Source of the DNA: an uncultured Phycisphaerales bacterium
Lineage (GTDB): Bacteria > Planctomycetota > Phycisphaerae > Sedimentisphaerales > Anaerohalosphaeraceae
Direction of reading: 5' to 3'
DNA length: 64,000 nt
Assembly (NCBI GenBank): GCA_937868095.1
Contig: CALMLO010000014.1
Location: forward strand, 62,001 to 126,000
Shown here: positions 52,321 through 61,360 of the stretch, in pieces
How the letters are laid out: each line of letters begins with the position of its first letter
Numbering within the stretch: the first letter of the stretch is position 1
Translations under genes and position numbers: made by a program
The notes under the pieces: generated by a model
Databases searched by the model: none
The model's input: only the letters and a program-made list of their open reading frames with translations
What the model was told of the DNA's origin: nothing

Positions 52321-52596
52321 TCAGCTGGTCTTGGTTTGCAGCTGATTGAGCCGGCGTGCCATTCGGGATTTAATGCGGGCGGCTGTGTTTTTGTGCATGG
52401 TGCTGGTCGAGGAGAGTTTATCGAGTTTGCGCACAAGGATTTTAAATTCCTGCTGGGCGGCTTCCGGATTGCCGGCTGCTGCAGCGGTCAGAACTTTTTT
52501 CCTCTGGGTTTTGACCATGCTCTTGCGGGCACGATTAATGGTCCTGCGTTTTTCATTTTGCCGTACTCGTTTTTTGGCAGATAAAGAATGCGCCAC
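52321..52596 (-). CDS. rpsT: Ribosomal protein bS20, GTG start
   Basis: A 91-residue protein with the characteristic S20 helical, Lys/Arg-rich composition: SLSAKKRVRQNEKRRTINRA at the N-terminus, KSMVKTQRKK in the middle and MHKNTAARIKSRMARRLNQL at the end. The GTG at 52596 is the start because AGGAG lies upstream at the right spacing and it yields the typical MAHSxSAKKR N-terminus. The ATG at 52653 would add 19 non-homologous residues. It has its own terminator downstream. Confidence 0.93.
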   Translation of the reverse strand: MAHSLSAKKRVRQNEKRRTINRARKSMVKTQRKKVLTAAAAGNPEAAQQEFKILVRKLDKLSSTSTMHKNTAARIKSRMARRLNQLQTKTS

Positions 52597-52661
52597 GTTT
52601 TGTACTCCTGAAATCTGGTTTTTATTAGTCCGGTTTTTCTGAATGGCCGGCATATAAAGAA

Positions 52662-54074
52662 CTAACCATTATGCCTTTTGGAGCGAAGTTTGTCAATACG
52701 CTGGCTGACATCTTTGTAGTTAAAGTCAGTTTGGGCCAGTTTCCGATAGATTTCGAGGGCCTGTTCGGTGTGGCCAGCGGCTTCATAAGCCCTTGCCAAA
52801 TCGTATGTTATCTCTTTTGCAAGGGCGGTTTCCTGAGGAGCGCACTGTTTGAGAGCTTCTTTGAAAAGGTCAATTGCGTCCTCATACCAGCCCTTCAGGA
52901 GAAAGCACACTCCTGCTTTATCCAAGGCGGCTGCACGCAAACGCGGATTTTGCTGGGCTTCCTGAAATAAGGGGATGGCTTCATCATAGTGATGGTTTTT
53001 GAGAAGACATCGGCCATACTCGTATTTAACCTGGTAGTCCGTTGGATAATTTGCTGCACATTCCCGGTAATGTTCAAGTTCGGTTTTGTCCAGCAGGGAA
53101 GTGAGGGCCTGAAAGCGGCTCCGAAGGCCTTCGTCATCGGGTTTTTCCTGAATTTTTTGGTAGATTTGACGAATCTGTTCCTTCAGACGCCGGATTTGGA
53201 GTTCGCCGAGTTTCCGTTTAAATGAGAAATCACGGGTTTTTTCATAGTTAGTTTGGAGGAGCTGGGTCATTTCGGCCCAACTTTCTTCCGTGTCAAGGTC
53301 GGCTAAGGCCTGAGCAAGCTGGAGGATATTGGTGACAGTAGGGTCTTGTTTGACCAGTTTTCTGGCTTCGAGAACGGCTCTTTGTTTGTATTCAGCACTT
53401 TTGACGGCTTGCTCCTGGCTGTGAAGACGATCTTGAAACTCTTTATTTTTAATTGAGCTTCGAAAATCGGTTTTTTGTCCGTACTTCCCCTCTTCCAGTG
53501 TCATGCTGGCGCATAGATTTTTGAACTCGTCGCGAAGGGCATCATTGTTTGGATTGAGTTCGAGCGCGTGTTGACAGGCGGCAACGGCCTTGCTGTAGAG
53601 GCCCATTTTGGCATAGGAATCTTTCAGGAGAAGATAGGTCGCCAATGAGGGCTTGCTGCTGGCACGATTGGCGTCAAAAATCAGCTGAGCAATCCACTCG
53701 GCCGTGCGATGGTAGCCGCCCGCGACGGCAGCTTTGAGCATATCTTCTGCATAAGCAAGGCAATCAGGGTCTTTGGCCAGGAGATATTCGGCGTTGAGCA
53801 TTTGCTCGAGAGGGGTTTTTTTGTGAGCCAGCCGCTTGGCTTTTTCAAACAGGGAGGGCTTTTTTCCCCCTTTGGCCTGTCGTATGAGAGCCAGCCGCCG
53901 CAGGGGGGCATGGCCGTCCTCGAGGGCGTCTGGACACAGACGAAGTCCTTCAAGATAAAGGCCGATAGCATAATCGAAATTGTCTGCGCTGGCAACCTCT
54001 TCTGCCCTGTTGAAAAAAGCACGGGCCTTCTCAAGATTGCGTTCAAACTGGTCTTCCTGGGCGTCTATTTGCAT
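52662..54074 (-). CDS. TPR-repeat protein of unknown function
   Basis: A 470-residue cytoplasmic protein with no signal peptide. It has TPR-like helices at the N-terminus (NRAEEVASADNFDYAIGLYLEGLRLCPDA), centre (YSKAVAACQHALELNPNN) and C-terminus (HYDEAIPLFQEAQQNP; GWYEDAIDLFKEALKQ; AGHTEQALEIYRKLAQ), separated by a charged Lys/Glu/Gln-rich coiled-coil section. It probably acts as a scaffold; partners are unknown. The ATG at 54074 has AGGAG only a few bases upstream, closer than ideal; the open frame reaches 54140. Confidence 0.85.
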   Translation of the reverse strand: MQIDAQEDQFERNLEKARAFFNRAEEVASADNFDYAIGLYLEGLRLCPDALEDGHAPLRRLALIRQAKGGKKPSLFEKAKRLAHKKTPLEQMLNAEYLLAKDPDCLAYAEDMLKAAVAGGYHRTAEWIAQLIFDANRASSKPSLATYLLLKDSYAKMGLYSKAVAACQHALELNPNNDALRDEFKNLCASMTLEEGKYGQKTDFRSSIKNKEFQDRLHSQEQAVKSAEYKQRAVLEARKLVKQDPTVTNILQLAQALADLDTEESWAEMTQLLQTNYEKTRDFSFKRKLGELQIRRLKEQIRQIYQKIQEKPDDEGLRSRFQALTSLLDKTELEHYRECAANYPTDYQVKYEYGRCLLKNHHYDEAIPLFQEAQQNPRLRAAALDKAGVCFLLKGWYEDAIDLFKEALKQCAPQETALAKEITYDLARAYEAAGHTEQALEIYRKLAQTDFNYKDVSQRIDKLRSKRHNG

Positions 54075-54151
54075 TCTCCTGATTGAGTATATCGGTTTTT
54101 GTTTCTTGTACAGTATCGGATGAGAGGGGTGTTTTGTCAAGAAGTTCCGGC

Positions 54152-54180
54152 TTGTGAAAGTGTCATTGATATGGTATAAG
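54152..54180 (+). promoter_or_regulatory. glyA promoter
   Basis: TTGTGA, 17-base spacer, TATAAG. The predicted start is near 54187, leaving a leader of about 36 bases before the ATG at 54223. Confidence 0.65.
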
Positions 54181-54222
54181 ACCCTTTTTGCTGGAATCAG
54201 AAGTTTATTCGGGAGATTAACA

Positions 54223-55482
54223 ATGTGTTCAGCACTGGAACAAACAGACCCTCAGGTCTATGAATTAATCAAGGGTGAAGAAGCACGACAAGCCGGCTCG
54301 ATTCGGCTGATTCCTTCGGAAAACTATGTTTCCAAAGCGGTTATGGAAGCGACAGGCAGCTGCCTGACCAATAAATATGCAGAGGGGTATCCCACAAAGC
54401 GGTATTATGAAGGTCAGCAGTTTACCGATCAGATTGAACTGCTGGCGTGCCGGCGTGCAATGGAGCTGTTTGGGGCTGAGGGGGCCAATGTGCAGCCGCA
54501 CTCCGGCTCGGAGGCAAATCTGGCGGCTTACGGGGCACTGGCGGAACCCGGTGAAACGATTATGGGACTGGCCCTGCCGCACGGGGGGCATCTGACGCAT
54601 GGCTGGAAAGTGAGCTATACGGGCAAGTTTTTTAAGTCGGTGCAGTATGAACTGGACCCATCGACCGGACGTCTGGACTACGACCGGATTGAAAAGTTGG
54701 CCAGGGAACATCGTCCGAAGATTCTGATTTCCGGTTCGAGTGCCTATCCGCGGGAGATTGATTTTGCTCAGTTTGACCGGATTGCCAAGGCAGTGGGGGC
54801 GTATCATCTTTGTGATATGGCCCATATCGCAGGTTTGGTGGCGGCAGGGGTGCATATGAGCCCCATTCCTTATGCGGATGTCGTGACGACGACAACGCAT
54901 AAAACACTGCGTGGGCCTCGCGGGGGTGTGATCCTGTTCAAGCAGAAGTATACATCGGCGGTGAATAAATCGGTTTTTCCCGGGCTGCAGGGGGGGCCGC
55001 ATATGCACACGATTTCGGCGATAGCGGTGGCTCTGAAAGAAGCGTCGATGCCGTCGTTTAAGACCTATGCCCAGCAGATTGTCAAAAATGCCAAGCGGCT
55101 GGCGGAGCGATTGATGGAATACGGGTTTAATCTGGTCTCTGGTGGAACAGATAACCATTTGATTCTCATTGACTTGCGAAATAAGAAACTGGCAGGCAAG
55201 CCGCTGGCTAAGGCCCTGGACCGAGCTCACATTGAATGCAATTACAACTCTGTTCCGGGGGATACGGCACCGCCGTTTAATCCGAGCGGGCTGCGTTTAG
55301 GCACGCCGGCGACGACGACTCGCGGTATGAAGGAAGAGCAGATGGACCAGATTGCACTGTGGATTCAGACAGTGGCGGAAAATCTGGAAAATGAGTCTGT
55401 GATTGAGCAGGTAGGACGGCAAGTTCAGGATTTGTGCAGGCAGTTTCCAGTGCCTGAGATATTCGCAGAAAGGCCTGACTGA
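54223..55482 (+). CDS. glyA: Serine hydroxymethyltransferase
   Basis: A 419-residue PLP enzyme that interconverts serine and glycine and supplies one-carbon units. It has SENYVSKAV, YAEGYPTKRYYEG, QPHSGSEAN, the PLP lysine in TTTTHKTLRGPRGG and the C-terminal GLRLGTPATTTRGM. The ATG at 54223, with GGGAGA upstream, gives the normal N-terminus; the upstream in-frame ATG at 54154 overlaps the promoter. No riboswitch fits in the short leader. Confidence 0.97.
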   Translation: MCSALEQTDPQVYELIKGEEARQAGSIRLIPSENYVSKAVMEATGSCLTNKYAEGYPTKRYYEGQQFTDQIELLACRRAMELFGAEGANVQPHSGSEANLAAYGALAEPGETIMGLALPHGGHLTHGWKVSYTGKFFKSVQYELDPSTGRLDYDRIEKLAREHRPKILISGSSAYPREIDFAQFDRIAKAVGAYHLCDMAHIAGLVAAGVHMSPIPYADVVTTTTHKTLRGPRGGVILFKQKYTSAVNKSVFPGLQGGPHMHTISAIAVALKEASMPSFKTYAQQIVKNAKRLAERLMEYGFNLVSGGTDNHLILIDLRNKKLAGKPLAKALDRAHIECNYNSVPGDTAPPFNPSGLRLGTPATTTRGMKEEQMDQIALWIQTVAENLENESVIEQVGRQVQDLCRQFPVPEIFAERPD

Positions 55483-55531
55483 GGTGGAGTTTCGTCCGGC
55501 AGGGTAAGCCGCTGTGTCAGGAGAAGTGCCT

Positions 55532-56590
55532 ATGCAGGAGCGTCCGCTGAAAGTGGCTGCATTTGGATTGTGCGAGCAGATTAATTTGCTGCTCGAATGC
55601 GCCTATGGGATGCGGGAGGCCTTTGTGATAGCGGGTGTAGCGGATGCTGACCCCGAGCGGGCATCTGCCTCAGCGCGGCGGTATGAATGCACAGCGTATG
55701 ATGATGTCCGGCAAATGCTTGTCCAGACGGAGCCGCAGATTTTTCTGGCGGGAGGGCCGACGCATCTTTGCGGAGAATGGATTTCGCTGGCCATTGAGAA
55801 ACAGTGCCATGTTTTCAAAACCTGTCCAGCCGGGCTGGCCTTTGAGCAGGCAGCAGGGTGGATTCGGGGGTGTATGCGGCAGGGGCGGCGGTTTATTCTT
55901 ATTGAACCGCGTCGGTTTCATCGGCTGACGGAAGTGTTTTGGGAGATGGCGGATCAGGAAGATGTCAATTACTGGCATTTGATTTCACTGGTTTGCCATG
56001 TTCCCCAGCCGCCTGCGGAGGCGGAGGAGCGATGGCGCTATGACCCGTCGCTGGCGGGCGGGGGCGTCTTGATTCAGAAGGCCTATTGGCTGCTGGATGA
56101 AATGCTGCTGGGGTTTGGGCTGCCTCAGCAGGTATATATGCAGCGTGCCAATCAGGCACCGGACCGTCAGCAGCGCCTCAGTACAACGGAGGATACGGCC
56201 GCAGCCGTGATGCGTTTTTCGGATTCGCTGGTGGCTGTGGTGTCGGCCAGCCGGACCTTGGGGCCGCCGGCAGAGTATCTTCGGATTCACGGCAAGGAGC
56301 GATATGTGACGCTCGAAAAGGACTGTCTGACAGTTTGCAGTCATGATGGTCGTCTTTTGGAAAGACGAGAACTTCGCAACGGCGGGAATGGATGGGCACA
56401 GTACCTTTTGGAGATGTTTGTGCAGCATCTGGAGAAACCTGAGCAGTGTCCGCTTTATCCCCCGCCGGAGACGGATTTGCGGACGATGGCGGTGCTGGAG
56501 GCAGCGTACCTGTCAGCTAAAACAGGGATGCCGGAGCTTCCCTCGCGGATTTTAGAACTGGCCGGATTCAAGCCGGACGGTTTGTGGTAG
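55532..56590 (+). CDS. Degenerate Gfo/Idh/MocA-family protein
   Basis: A 352-residue protein with the overall two-domain layout of Gfo/Idh/MocA oxidoreductases (Rossmann half, then the beta-sheet C-terminal domain with GGGVLIQKAYWLLDEMLLGFG). Key residues are missing: the N-terminal nucleotide loop reads AAFGLCEQINLL without GxGxxG, and the usual EKP catalytic motif reads Thr97-Cys98-Pro99 (HVFKTCPAG). It may be a pseudoenzyme or a binding protein. AGGAG at 55519 supports the ATG at 55532. It sits between glyA and the Rnf operon, with no evident tie to either. Confidence 0.78.
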   Translation: MQERPLKVAAFGLCEQINLLLECAYGMREAFVIAGVADADPERASASARRYECTAYDDVRQMLVQTEPQIFLAGGPTHLCGEWISLAIEKQCHVFKTCPAGLAFEQAAGWIRGCMRQGRRFILIEPRRFHRLTEVFWEMADQEDVNYWHLISLVCHVPQPPAEAEERWRYDPSLAGGGVLIQKAYWLLDEMLLGFGLPQQVYMQRANQAPDRQQRLSTTEDTAAAVMRFSDSLVAVVSASRTLGPPAEYLRIHGKERYVTLEKDCLTVCSHDGRLLERRELRNGGNGWAQYLLEMFVQHLEKPEQCPLYPPPETDLRTMAVLEAAYLSAKTGMPELPSRILELAGFKPDGLW

Positions 56591-56615
56591 AGGGAAAAAA
56601 GAAAAAAGATTTTTC

Positions 56616-56644
56616 TTGCTGCGCAGCGGATGAGGGGTTATATA
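56616..56644 (+). promoter_or_regulatory. Candidate promoter of the Rnf operon
   Basis: TTGCTG, 17-base spacer, TATATA. It lies just after the Gfo/Idh-like gene and predicts a leader of about 100 bases before the first ORF. Confidence 0.5.
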
Positions 56645-56754
56645 AGTTTTCTTTATAGTATCAGTTTTTGGATTTCCCCAGCGGCTGGGAATTCAGACTT
56701 TTGAAGGGTCTGGTTTCTTTTGCTCTTGTAAGGTCAGTCCTTGCGGGAAAAACA

Positions 56755-57102
56755 ATGGAAAAAACAATAGATGAATCCTGTCACGGCTGCGGTCGGCGAG
56801 GTGATTGTCAATCCGTTTATGAGGCCCTTGGGAAGATCAAGGGGCCGTCTGTTTTCTGGAAGGCCATTTTTATTTTCCTGGTTCCGCTGATTGTTTTTGC
56901 ATGTGCGGCGGCCTGTTTGGATGAATGGCTGAAAAATCGAATACTCGAGCCGTCTATTTGCACAGTGGCGGTTTTTCTTTTGTCGGCTGCGATGGGCGGG
57001 CTGGCGTCAGCCGTGGTTTGGCTGGCTGTGCCGGCCTGGAGAAAAAGAGGATGCAGCAGTGGAAAAGTCCAGGATGGATGTCATGAGAAGAAAGGCCTTT
57101 AA
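56755..57102 (+). CDS. RseC/MucC-like small membrane protein, first gene of the Rnf operon
   Basis: A 115-residue protein with an N-terminal Cys-rich segment (SCHGCGRRGDC), two transmembrane helices (about 36-55 and 68-92) and further cysteines after the second helix. The layout resembles the C-terminal part of RseC/MucC, including the Cys cluster, and RseC-type proteins often accompany rnf/rsx genes. The ATG at 56755 follows a poor Shine-Dalgarno sequence. Its end overlaps the rnfC start by about 20 bases. Role in assembly or redox control of Rnf is inference. Confidence 0.65.
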   Translation: MEKTIDESCHGCGRRGDCQSVYEALGKIKGPSVFWKAIFIFLVPLIVFACAAACLDEWLKNRILEPSICTVAVFLLSAAMGGLASAVVWLAVPAWRKRGCSSGKVQDGCHEKKGL

Positions 57103-58444
57103 GGGTGGTGTGCATCCGCCCGAAAATAAACATTTTACGGAATTCTGTCCGATTGAGCCCGTTCCAGTGCCCCAGCAGATCGTTCTGCCTTTGGTTCAGC
57201 ATATTGGAGCACCCTGCCAGCCGATTGTACAGAAAAAGGAAAAGGTAGAATACGCCCAGTGCGTGGGAAAAGCGGACGCCTATGTGTCAGCGGCCATTCA
57301 TTCACCGGTTTATGGCACAGTGAAGGATATAGCGCTGGCTTCGCATCCGGTCATCGGTCGGACCATGGCGGTGTATCTGGAGCCATTGCCGGCGAACAAT
57401 CCGCCGCGGCAGCCGACGGCCGGACAGTTTAGCAGCGCCTTTGAGCCGGCGGATTACTCACCGGAGCAGATTTGCACGGCGATACAGGAGGCCGGGCTGG
57501 TCGGAATGGGAGGTGCGGGTTTTCCGACGCGGGTGAAGATTGAGCCGAATCCGGCGATGCCGAAGCATACGCTGATTATCAACGGCTGCGAGTGCGAACC
57601 GTATATCACCTGCGATTATCGGGTGATGCTCGAATGGACTTGGCAAGTGTTGGCAGGGGTCCGTCTGGCGGCACATGCATCGGGCTGCCGAACTATTCGA
57701 ATCGGGATTGAAGATAACAAGCCGACCGCTGTAGAGGCCTTTGAGGAGGCGATTTCACAAAGCTGTCCTGACGAAGATATTCAGGTGGTGGTGGTGAAAA
57801 CCAAGTACCCCCAGGGCGGGGAACGTCAGCTGATTAAGTCCGTGCTGGGCGAGCAGGTCCCTACCGGCGGGATTCCGCCGCAGATTGGGATTTGTGTTTT
57901 GAATGTAGCCACTTGTGCGGCGATTGCCGAAGCAGTTGTTTTCAAGCAGCCGCTGACCCATCGGGTGGTGACGGTAACCGGCCGGGCGATTGCCCGTCCG
58001 GGCAATTACTATGTGCCGATCGGGATGAGCGTGAAGGATTTGATTGACCATTGCGGCGGCCTGACAGAGCAGGCGGCCAAGGTTGTCCTGGGCGGGCCGA
58101 TGATGGGGTTTGCGATTGCGGATTTGAGTACACCGCTGACGAAAACAACCGGCGCACTGACGATTTTGACGCGAGAAGATGTAACAGAGCCGAAATATGC
58201 CCTGCAGCAGACGGCGTGCATCCGCTGCGGACGGTGTCTGATGTCGTGTCCGGAAGGGCTGAATCCGACCAGGATTGCTCATGCAGTCAAGCATTTTCGC
58301 ATGGAGCAGGCGGAACAGTATTATCTGAGCGCCTGTATCGAGTGCGGATGCTGCAGCTATGTTTGTCCGGCTCATATTGAATTGGCCGGCTATATCAAGA
58401 CGGGCAAACTTCTCAAAGCCCGTGAAAAGAAACGACTCGCATAA
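57083..58444 (+). CDS. rnfC: Rnf complex subunit C (NADH-binding, Fe-S)
   Basis: A 453-residue subunit: N-terminal KAFKGGVHPPENK, NuoF-like NADH/FMN region (GLVGMGGAGFPTRVK; NGCECEPYITCDYR) and two ferredoxin-type [4Fe-4S] motifs (CIRCGRCLMSCPEGLNP; CIECGCCSYVCPAHIEL). It oxidises NADH or takes part in reverse electron flow to ferredoxin. ATG 57083, 57074 and GTG 57059 are possible starts; all overlap the RseC-like gene. The C-terminus is short, without the long repeat tail of E. coli RsxC. Confidence 0.95.
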   Translation: MRRKAFKGGVHPPENKHFTEFCPIEPVPVPQQIVLPLVQHIGAPCQPIVQKKEKVEYAQCVGKADAYVSAAIHSPVYGTVKDIALASHPVIGRTMAVYLEPLPANNPPRQPTAGQFSSAFEPADYSPEQICTAIQEAGLVGMGGAGFPTRVKIEPNPAMPKHTLIINGCECEPYITCDYRVMLEWTWQVLAGVRLAAHASGCRTIRIGIEDNKPTAVEAFEEAISQSCPDEDIQVVVVKTKYPQGGERQLIKSVLGEQVPTGGIPPQIGICVLNVATCAAIAEAVVFKQPLTHRVVTVTGRAIARPGNYYVPIGMSVKDLIDHCGGLTEQAAKVVLGGPMMGFAIADLSTPLTKTTGALTILTREDVTEPKYALQQTACIRCGRCLMSCPEGLNPTRIAHAVKHFRMEQAEQYYLSACIECGCCSYVCPAHIELAGYIKTGKLLKAREKKRLA

Positions 58445-58463
58445 ATACAGGGTTTTGGAAGCG

Positions 58464-59471
58464 ATGTTAAGCAAAATAATTGTATCACCAGCCCCGCATA
58501 TCAGTGAGAACCTGACGACGCGCCGGCTGATGGCTGATGTGATTATCGGACTGGCGCCGGCGGTGATTGCAGCGGGGATTTTTTTCCGTTATCGGGCACT
58601 GGCAGTAATCGGCGTTTGTGTACTCAGCTGCCTGGTGAGCGAGTGGGTGTGCAATCGACTTCGGCACAAGCCCAATTCGCTGGGGGATTTGAGTGCGGTA
58701 GTAACGGGGCTGATTTTAGCGCTGTCGCTTCCGCCGGCTGTGCCGTATTCCATCGCGGTAATCGGCAGTGTGTTTGCAATTGTGATTGTAAAGATGCTCT
58801 TTGGAGGACTAGGGAGCAATGTTTTCAATCCGGCGATGGCGGCGCGTGTTTTTTTGACGGCTTCGTTTGGAGTGGCTATGACGACCTGGAAGGTGCCGGC
58901 GACGGTGGATCCGACAATGCCGGAAATCAAGCCGTCCAATGTAGAGGCCGTCACACAGGCAACCCCCCTGGCCTGGAGCAAAATGGCGCTGAAGGGACAG
59001 GCGAAGGCCGAAGAGGTGAACCGCCAGATTCGAGAGGCCTTTTGGGGGAATGTGGGCGGATGCATCGGCGAAACCTCGGCGGCAGCACTGCTGTTGGGAG
59101 GGCTCTATCTGCTTGTGCGGCGAACCATAACTTTTCATATTCCGCTGGCAGTGCTGCTGTCAACAGGGATTTTTGCTCTTGTCGGCTGGCTTCTGAAACC
59201 GCAGGTCTTTGCGCGGCCGGATTTTCATCTGGTCAGCGGGGGGCTGATGCTTGGGGCGTTTTTTATTGCGACCGATCCGGTTACGACGCCGCTGTCCGTG
59301 CGGGGCAAATGGCTCTTCGGTGCGGGGGTGGGACTGTTGGTTATGCTGATTCGGGTGGTGGGTGAATATCCGGAGGGAGTGATGTTTTCCGTACTGATTA
59401 TGAACTCCCTGACGCCGCTGATTGACCGGCTGTGTCATTCCGTGCCGGCAGGAGGAAAGCCCAATGTCTAA
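58464..59471 (+). CDS. rnfD: Rnf complex subunit D (membrane flavoprotein)
   Basis: A 335-residue membrane protein with about ten helices; it carries FMN and helps move ions. It begins LSKIIVSPAPHISENLTTRR, which is typical of RnfD. The covalent-flavin region reads VEAVTQATPLAW; the usual form is (S/T)GATPL, so the Gly is replaced by Gln, with the Thr kept. It ends 8 bases into rnfG. Confidence in identity is high; flavinylation needs proof. Confidence 0.94.
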   Translation: MLSKIIVSPAPHISENLTTRRLMADVIIGLAPAVIAAGIFFRYRALAVIGVCVLSCLVSEWVCNRLRHKPNSLGDLSAVVTGLILALSLPPAVPYSIAVIGSVFAIVIVKMLFGGLGSNVFNPAMAARVFLTASFGVAMTTWKVPATVDPTMPEIKPSNVEAVTQATPLAWSKMALKGQAKAEEVNRQIREAFWGNVGGCIGETSAAALLLGGLYLLVRRTITFHIPLAVLLSTGIFALVGWLLKPQVFARPDFHLVSGGLMLGAFFIATDPVTTPLSVRGKWLFGAGVGLLVMLIRVVGEYPEGVMFSVLIMNSLTPLIDRLCHSVPAGGKPNV

Positions 59472-60081
59472 ACTCCGTTTTTTTTGGGAACAGAGCTGGC
59501 TGCTGCTGGTTTCTTCACTGATTTTCGGAGTGCTTTTGGCGATGGCCGATGCAGCGTTGGCACCTCGGATTAAGCGCAACGAAACGGAGAAATTCACGCG
59601 GCTGGCCGGCGGAATGCTGCCGGAAGCAGTACGATTTGAACCCGTGGAGCCGAAGATTGCGGTGACCGCGTCGAATGGCAAGACAGTGGAAGTGGAAGTG
59701 TATCGCGGTCTGGACGAGCAGGGACGCACGGCGGGATGGGCTTTCGCCTGCGAGGGAGGGGGCTTTTCCGATAAAATTAAACTGGTAGTGGGGGTGGACG
59801 GCCGCTTTGAGAAGCTGGCTGGTTTTGGCGTGCTCAGCAGCAATGAAACGCCCGGCTTTGGGGATAAAATTACCATTCCGGGGGGATTTTTTCAGAAGCA
59901 GTTTGTGGGAGCGCCGGCGGATAAACTGACGCTGGTAAAAGCGGGCCGGCCGGAGCAGATTGATGCAGAGATTGTAGCCATCACCGGTGCGACGGTGACC
60001 AGCCAGGCCGTGGTGGATATTTTAAATACGTATGTATTGGCGATTCGGTCGGCTTTGAAGGAACAAGGTCTGCTGAACTGA
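59464..60081 (+). CDS. rnfG: Rnf complex subunit G (periplasmic flavoprotein)
   Basis: A 205-residue protein with one N-terminal helix and a periplasmic FMN-binding domain. The flavinylation motif is TGATVTSQAV near residues 173-182. Conserved DEQGRTAGWAFACEGGGFSDKIKL and ETPGFGDKI precede it. The ATG at 59464 has AGGAGG upstream and overlaps rnfD. An ApbE-type flavin transferase would be needed; none is seen in the window. Confidence 0.94.
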   Translation: MSKLRFFWEQSWLLLVSSLIFGVLLAMADAALAPRIKRNETEKFTRLAGGMLPEAVRFEPVEPKIAVTASNGKTVEVEVYRGLDEQGRTAGWAFACEGGGFSDKIKLVVGVDGRFEKLAGFGVLSSNETPGFGDKITIPGGFFQKQFVGAPADKLTLVKAGRPEQIDAEIVAITGATVTSQAVVDILNTYVLAIRSALKEQGLLN

Positions 60082-60100
60082 ATGACAGGACAAAAAGTCT

Positions 60101-60733
60101 ATGGCAGAAAATCAGACGAGCGTAGGAAAGAGTTTTTTAGCCGGATTGTGGGACGAAAATCCGGTATTGCGGCTGATTCTTGGGATGTGTCCGACCTTGG
60201 CGGTGACGACCAGTTTGCAGGCGGCGCTGACGATGGGAGCCAGCGTGATTTTTGTGCTGATCTGCTCCAATCTGGTGGTCAGTGCGATGCGGAATCTGCT
60301 TAAGCCGCATCTTCGGATTTTGATGTTTACCTTGACGATAGCTGCATTTGTGACAATTGCGGATTTGTTTTTGAAGGCCTACCAGCCGGAAATGAGTGCT
60401 AAACTGGGACCGTACATTCCGCTGATTATTGTCAATTGCATTATCATCTGCCGGGCCGAAGCGTGCGCAAGCAAGAACGGACTGCTGGTGAGTTTGGCGG
60501 ATGCGCTTGGAATGGGGCTGGGGTTTACCGGAGCTTTGACAGTCCTGGCGGTAATCCGGGAACTGCTGGCGACCGGGCAGATTGTGTTTACATTCAGCAG
60601 GTCCTTTACGCTGATTCGTCTGCCGGATGTGCCGCTGTTCCGGATGGCCGGGATGGCGATGCCGGTGGGGGCCTTTTTGACCCTGGGCCTGATGTTGGGT
60701 CTGGTGAAACTGCTGACAACCAAGCGAGCTTAA
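60101..60733 (+). CDS. rnfE: Rnf complex subunit E
   Basis: A 210-residue, six-helix membrane subunit: GLWDENPVLRLILGMCPTLAVTT, then IIVNCIIICRAEACASKNG with the conserved Cys that helps hold the intramembrane Fe-S cluster shared with RnfA. Length is typical. It belongs to the tightly spaced rnfCDGEAB operon. Confidence 0.95.
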   Translation: MAENQTSVGKSFLAGLWDENPVLRLILGMCPTLAVTTSLQAALTMGASVIFVLICSNLVVSAMRNLLKPHLRILMFTLTIAAFVTIADLFLKAYQPEMSAKLGPYIPLIIVNCIIICRAEACASKNGLLVSLADALGMGLGFTGALTVLAVIRELLATGQIVFTFSRSFTLIRLPDVPLFRMAGMAMPVGAFLTLGLMLGLVKLLTTKRA

Positions 60734-60749
60734 AGGAACGGAGCAAGCG

Positions 60750-61340
60750 ATGCAAACGCTGGAATCACTGCTGCTCGGATTTATAGGGATTATGATTGTC
60801 AACAATCTGGTGTTCACGAAGTTTCTGGGCACCTGTCCCTATCTGGGCGTGTCGGGCCGGATTGATACGGCTTTCGGGATGGGCTGTGCAGTGACCTTTG
60901 TGGTGACGCTGGCCGGTGCGCTTACGTGGACGCTTGATTATCTGGTACTGATTCCGTGTGGGCTGGATGTGATGCGGTATGTGTGTTATATTCTGGTGAT
61001 TGCCGCTATGGTGCAGCTGGTGGAAATGTACGTGCACAAATTCTTTCCGGTGCTGTATGAAAGTTTTGGGATTTTTCTGCCCCTGATTTCGACCAATTGT
61101 GCGATTTTGGGGATGTGTTTGTTCATTAATTTGTGGGGCATTGACAATCTGCCGGAGGCGGTGGTGCTCAGTGCAGGTGCGGGCTTGGGCTTTACGCTGG
61201 CGATTTGCATTATGGCGGGAATTCGGGAAAATCTGGAACTGGCGGATGTGCCGGCGGCACTTCGCGGGGCTCCGATTACGCTGATTACAGCAGGTCTGCT
61301 GACGCTGGCGTTTATGGGGTTTGCAGGGATGATTCGATAA
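60750..61340 (+). CDS. rnfA: Rnf complex subunit A
   Basis: A 196-residue, six-helix membrane subunit homologous to RnfE in the opposite topology. It has NNLVFTKFLGTCPYLGVSG, ISTNCAILGMCLF and the C-terminal LMGFAGM-like end. The conserved Cys of STNCAILG is a ligand of the RnfA/RnfE Fe-S centre. The start codon follows GGAACGGAG. Confidence 0.95.
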   Translation: MQTLESLLLGFIGIMIVNNLVFTKFLGTCPYLGVSGRIDTAFGMGCAVTFVVTLAGALTWTLDYLVLIPCGLDVMRYVCYILVIAAMVQLVEMYVHKFFPVLYESFGIFLPLISTNCAILGMCLFINLWGIDNLPEAVVLSAGAGLGFTLAICIMAGIRENLELADVPAALRGAPITLITAGLLTLAFMGFAGMIR

Positions 61341-61360
61341 GACCAAAAGGCAGGACGGTT

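Noticed and set aside
56677-56690. Small CCCAG/CTGGG inverted repeat in the Rnf leader
   Set aside because: Only five base pairs with a three-base loop and no T-run; not enough for an attenuator or riboswitch.
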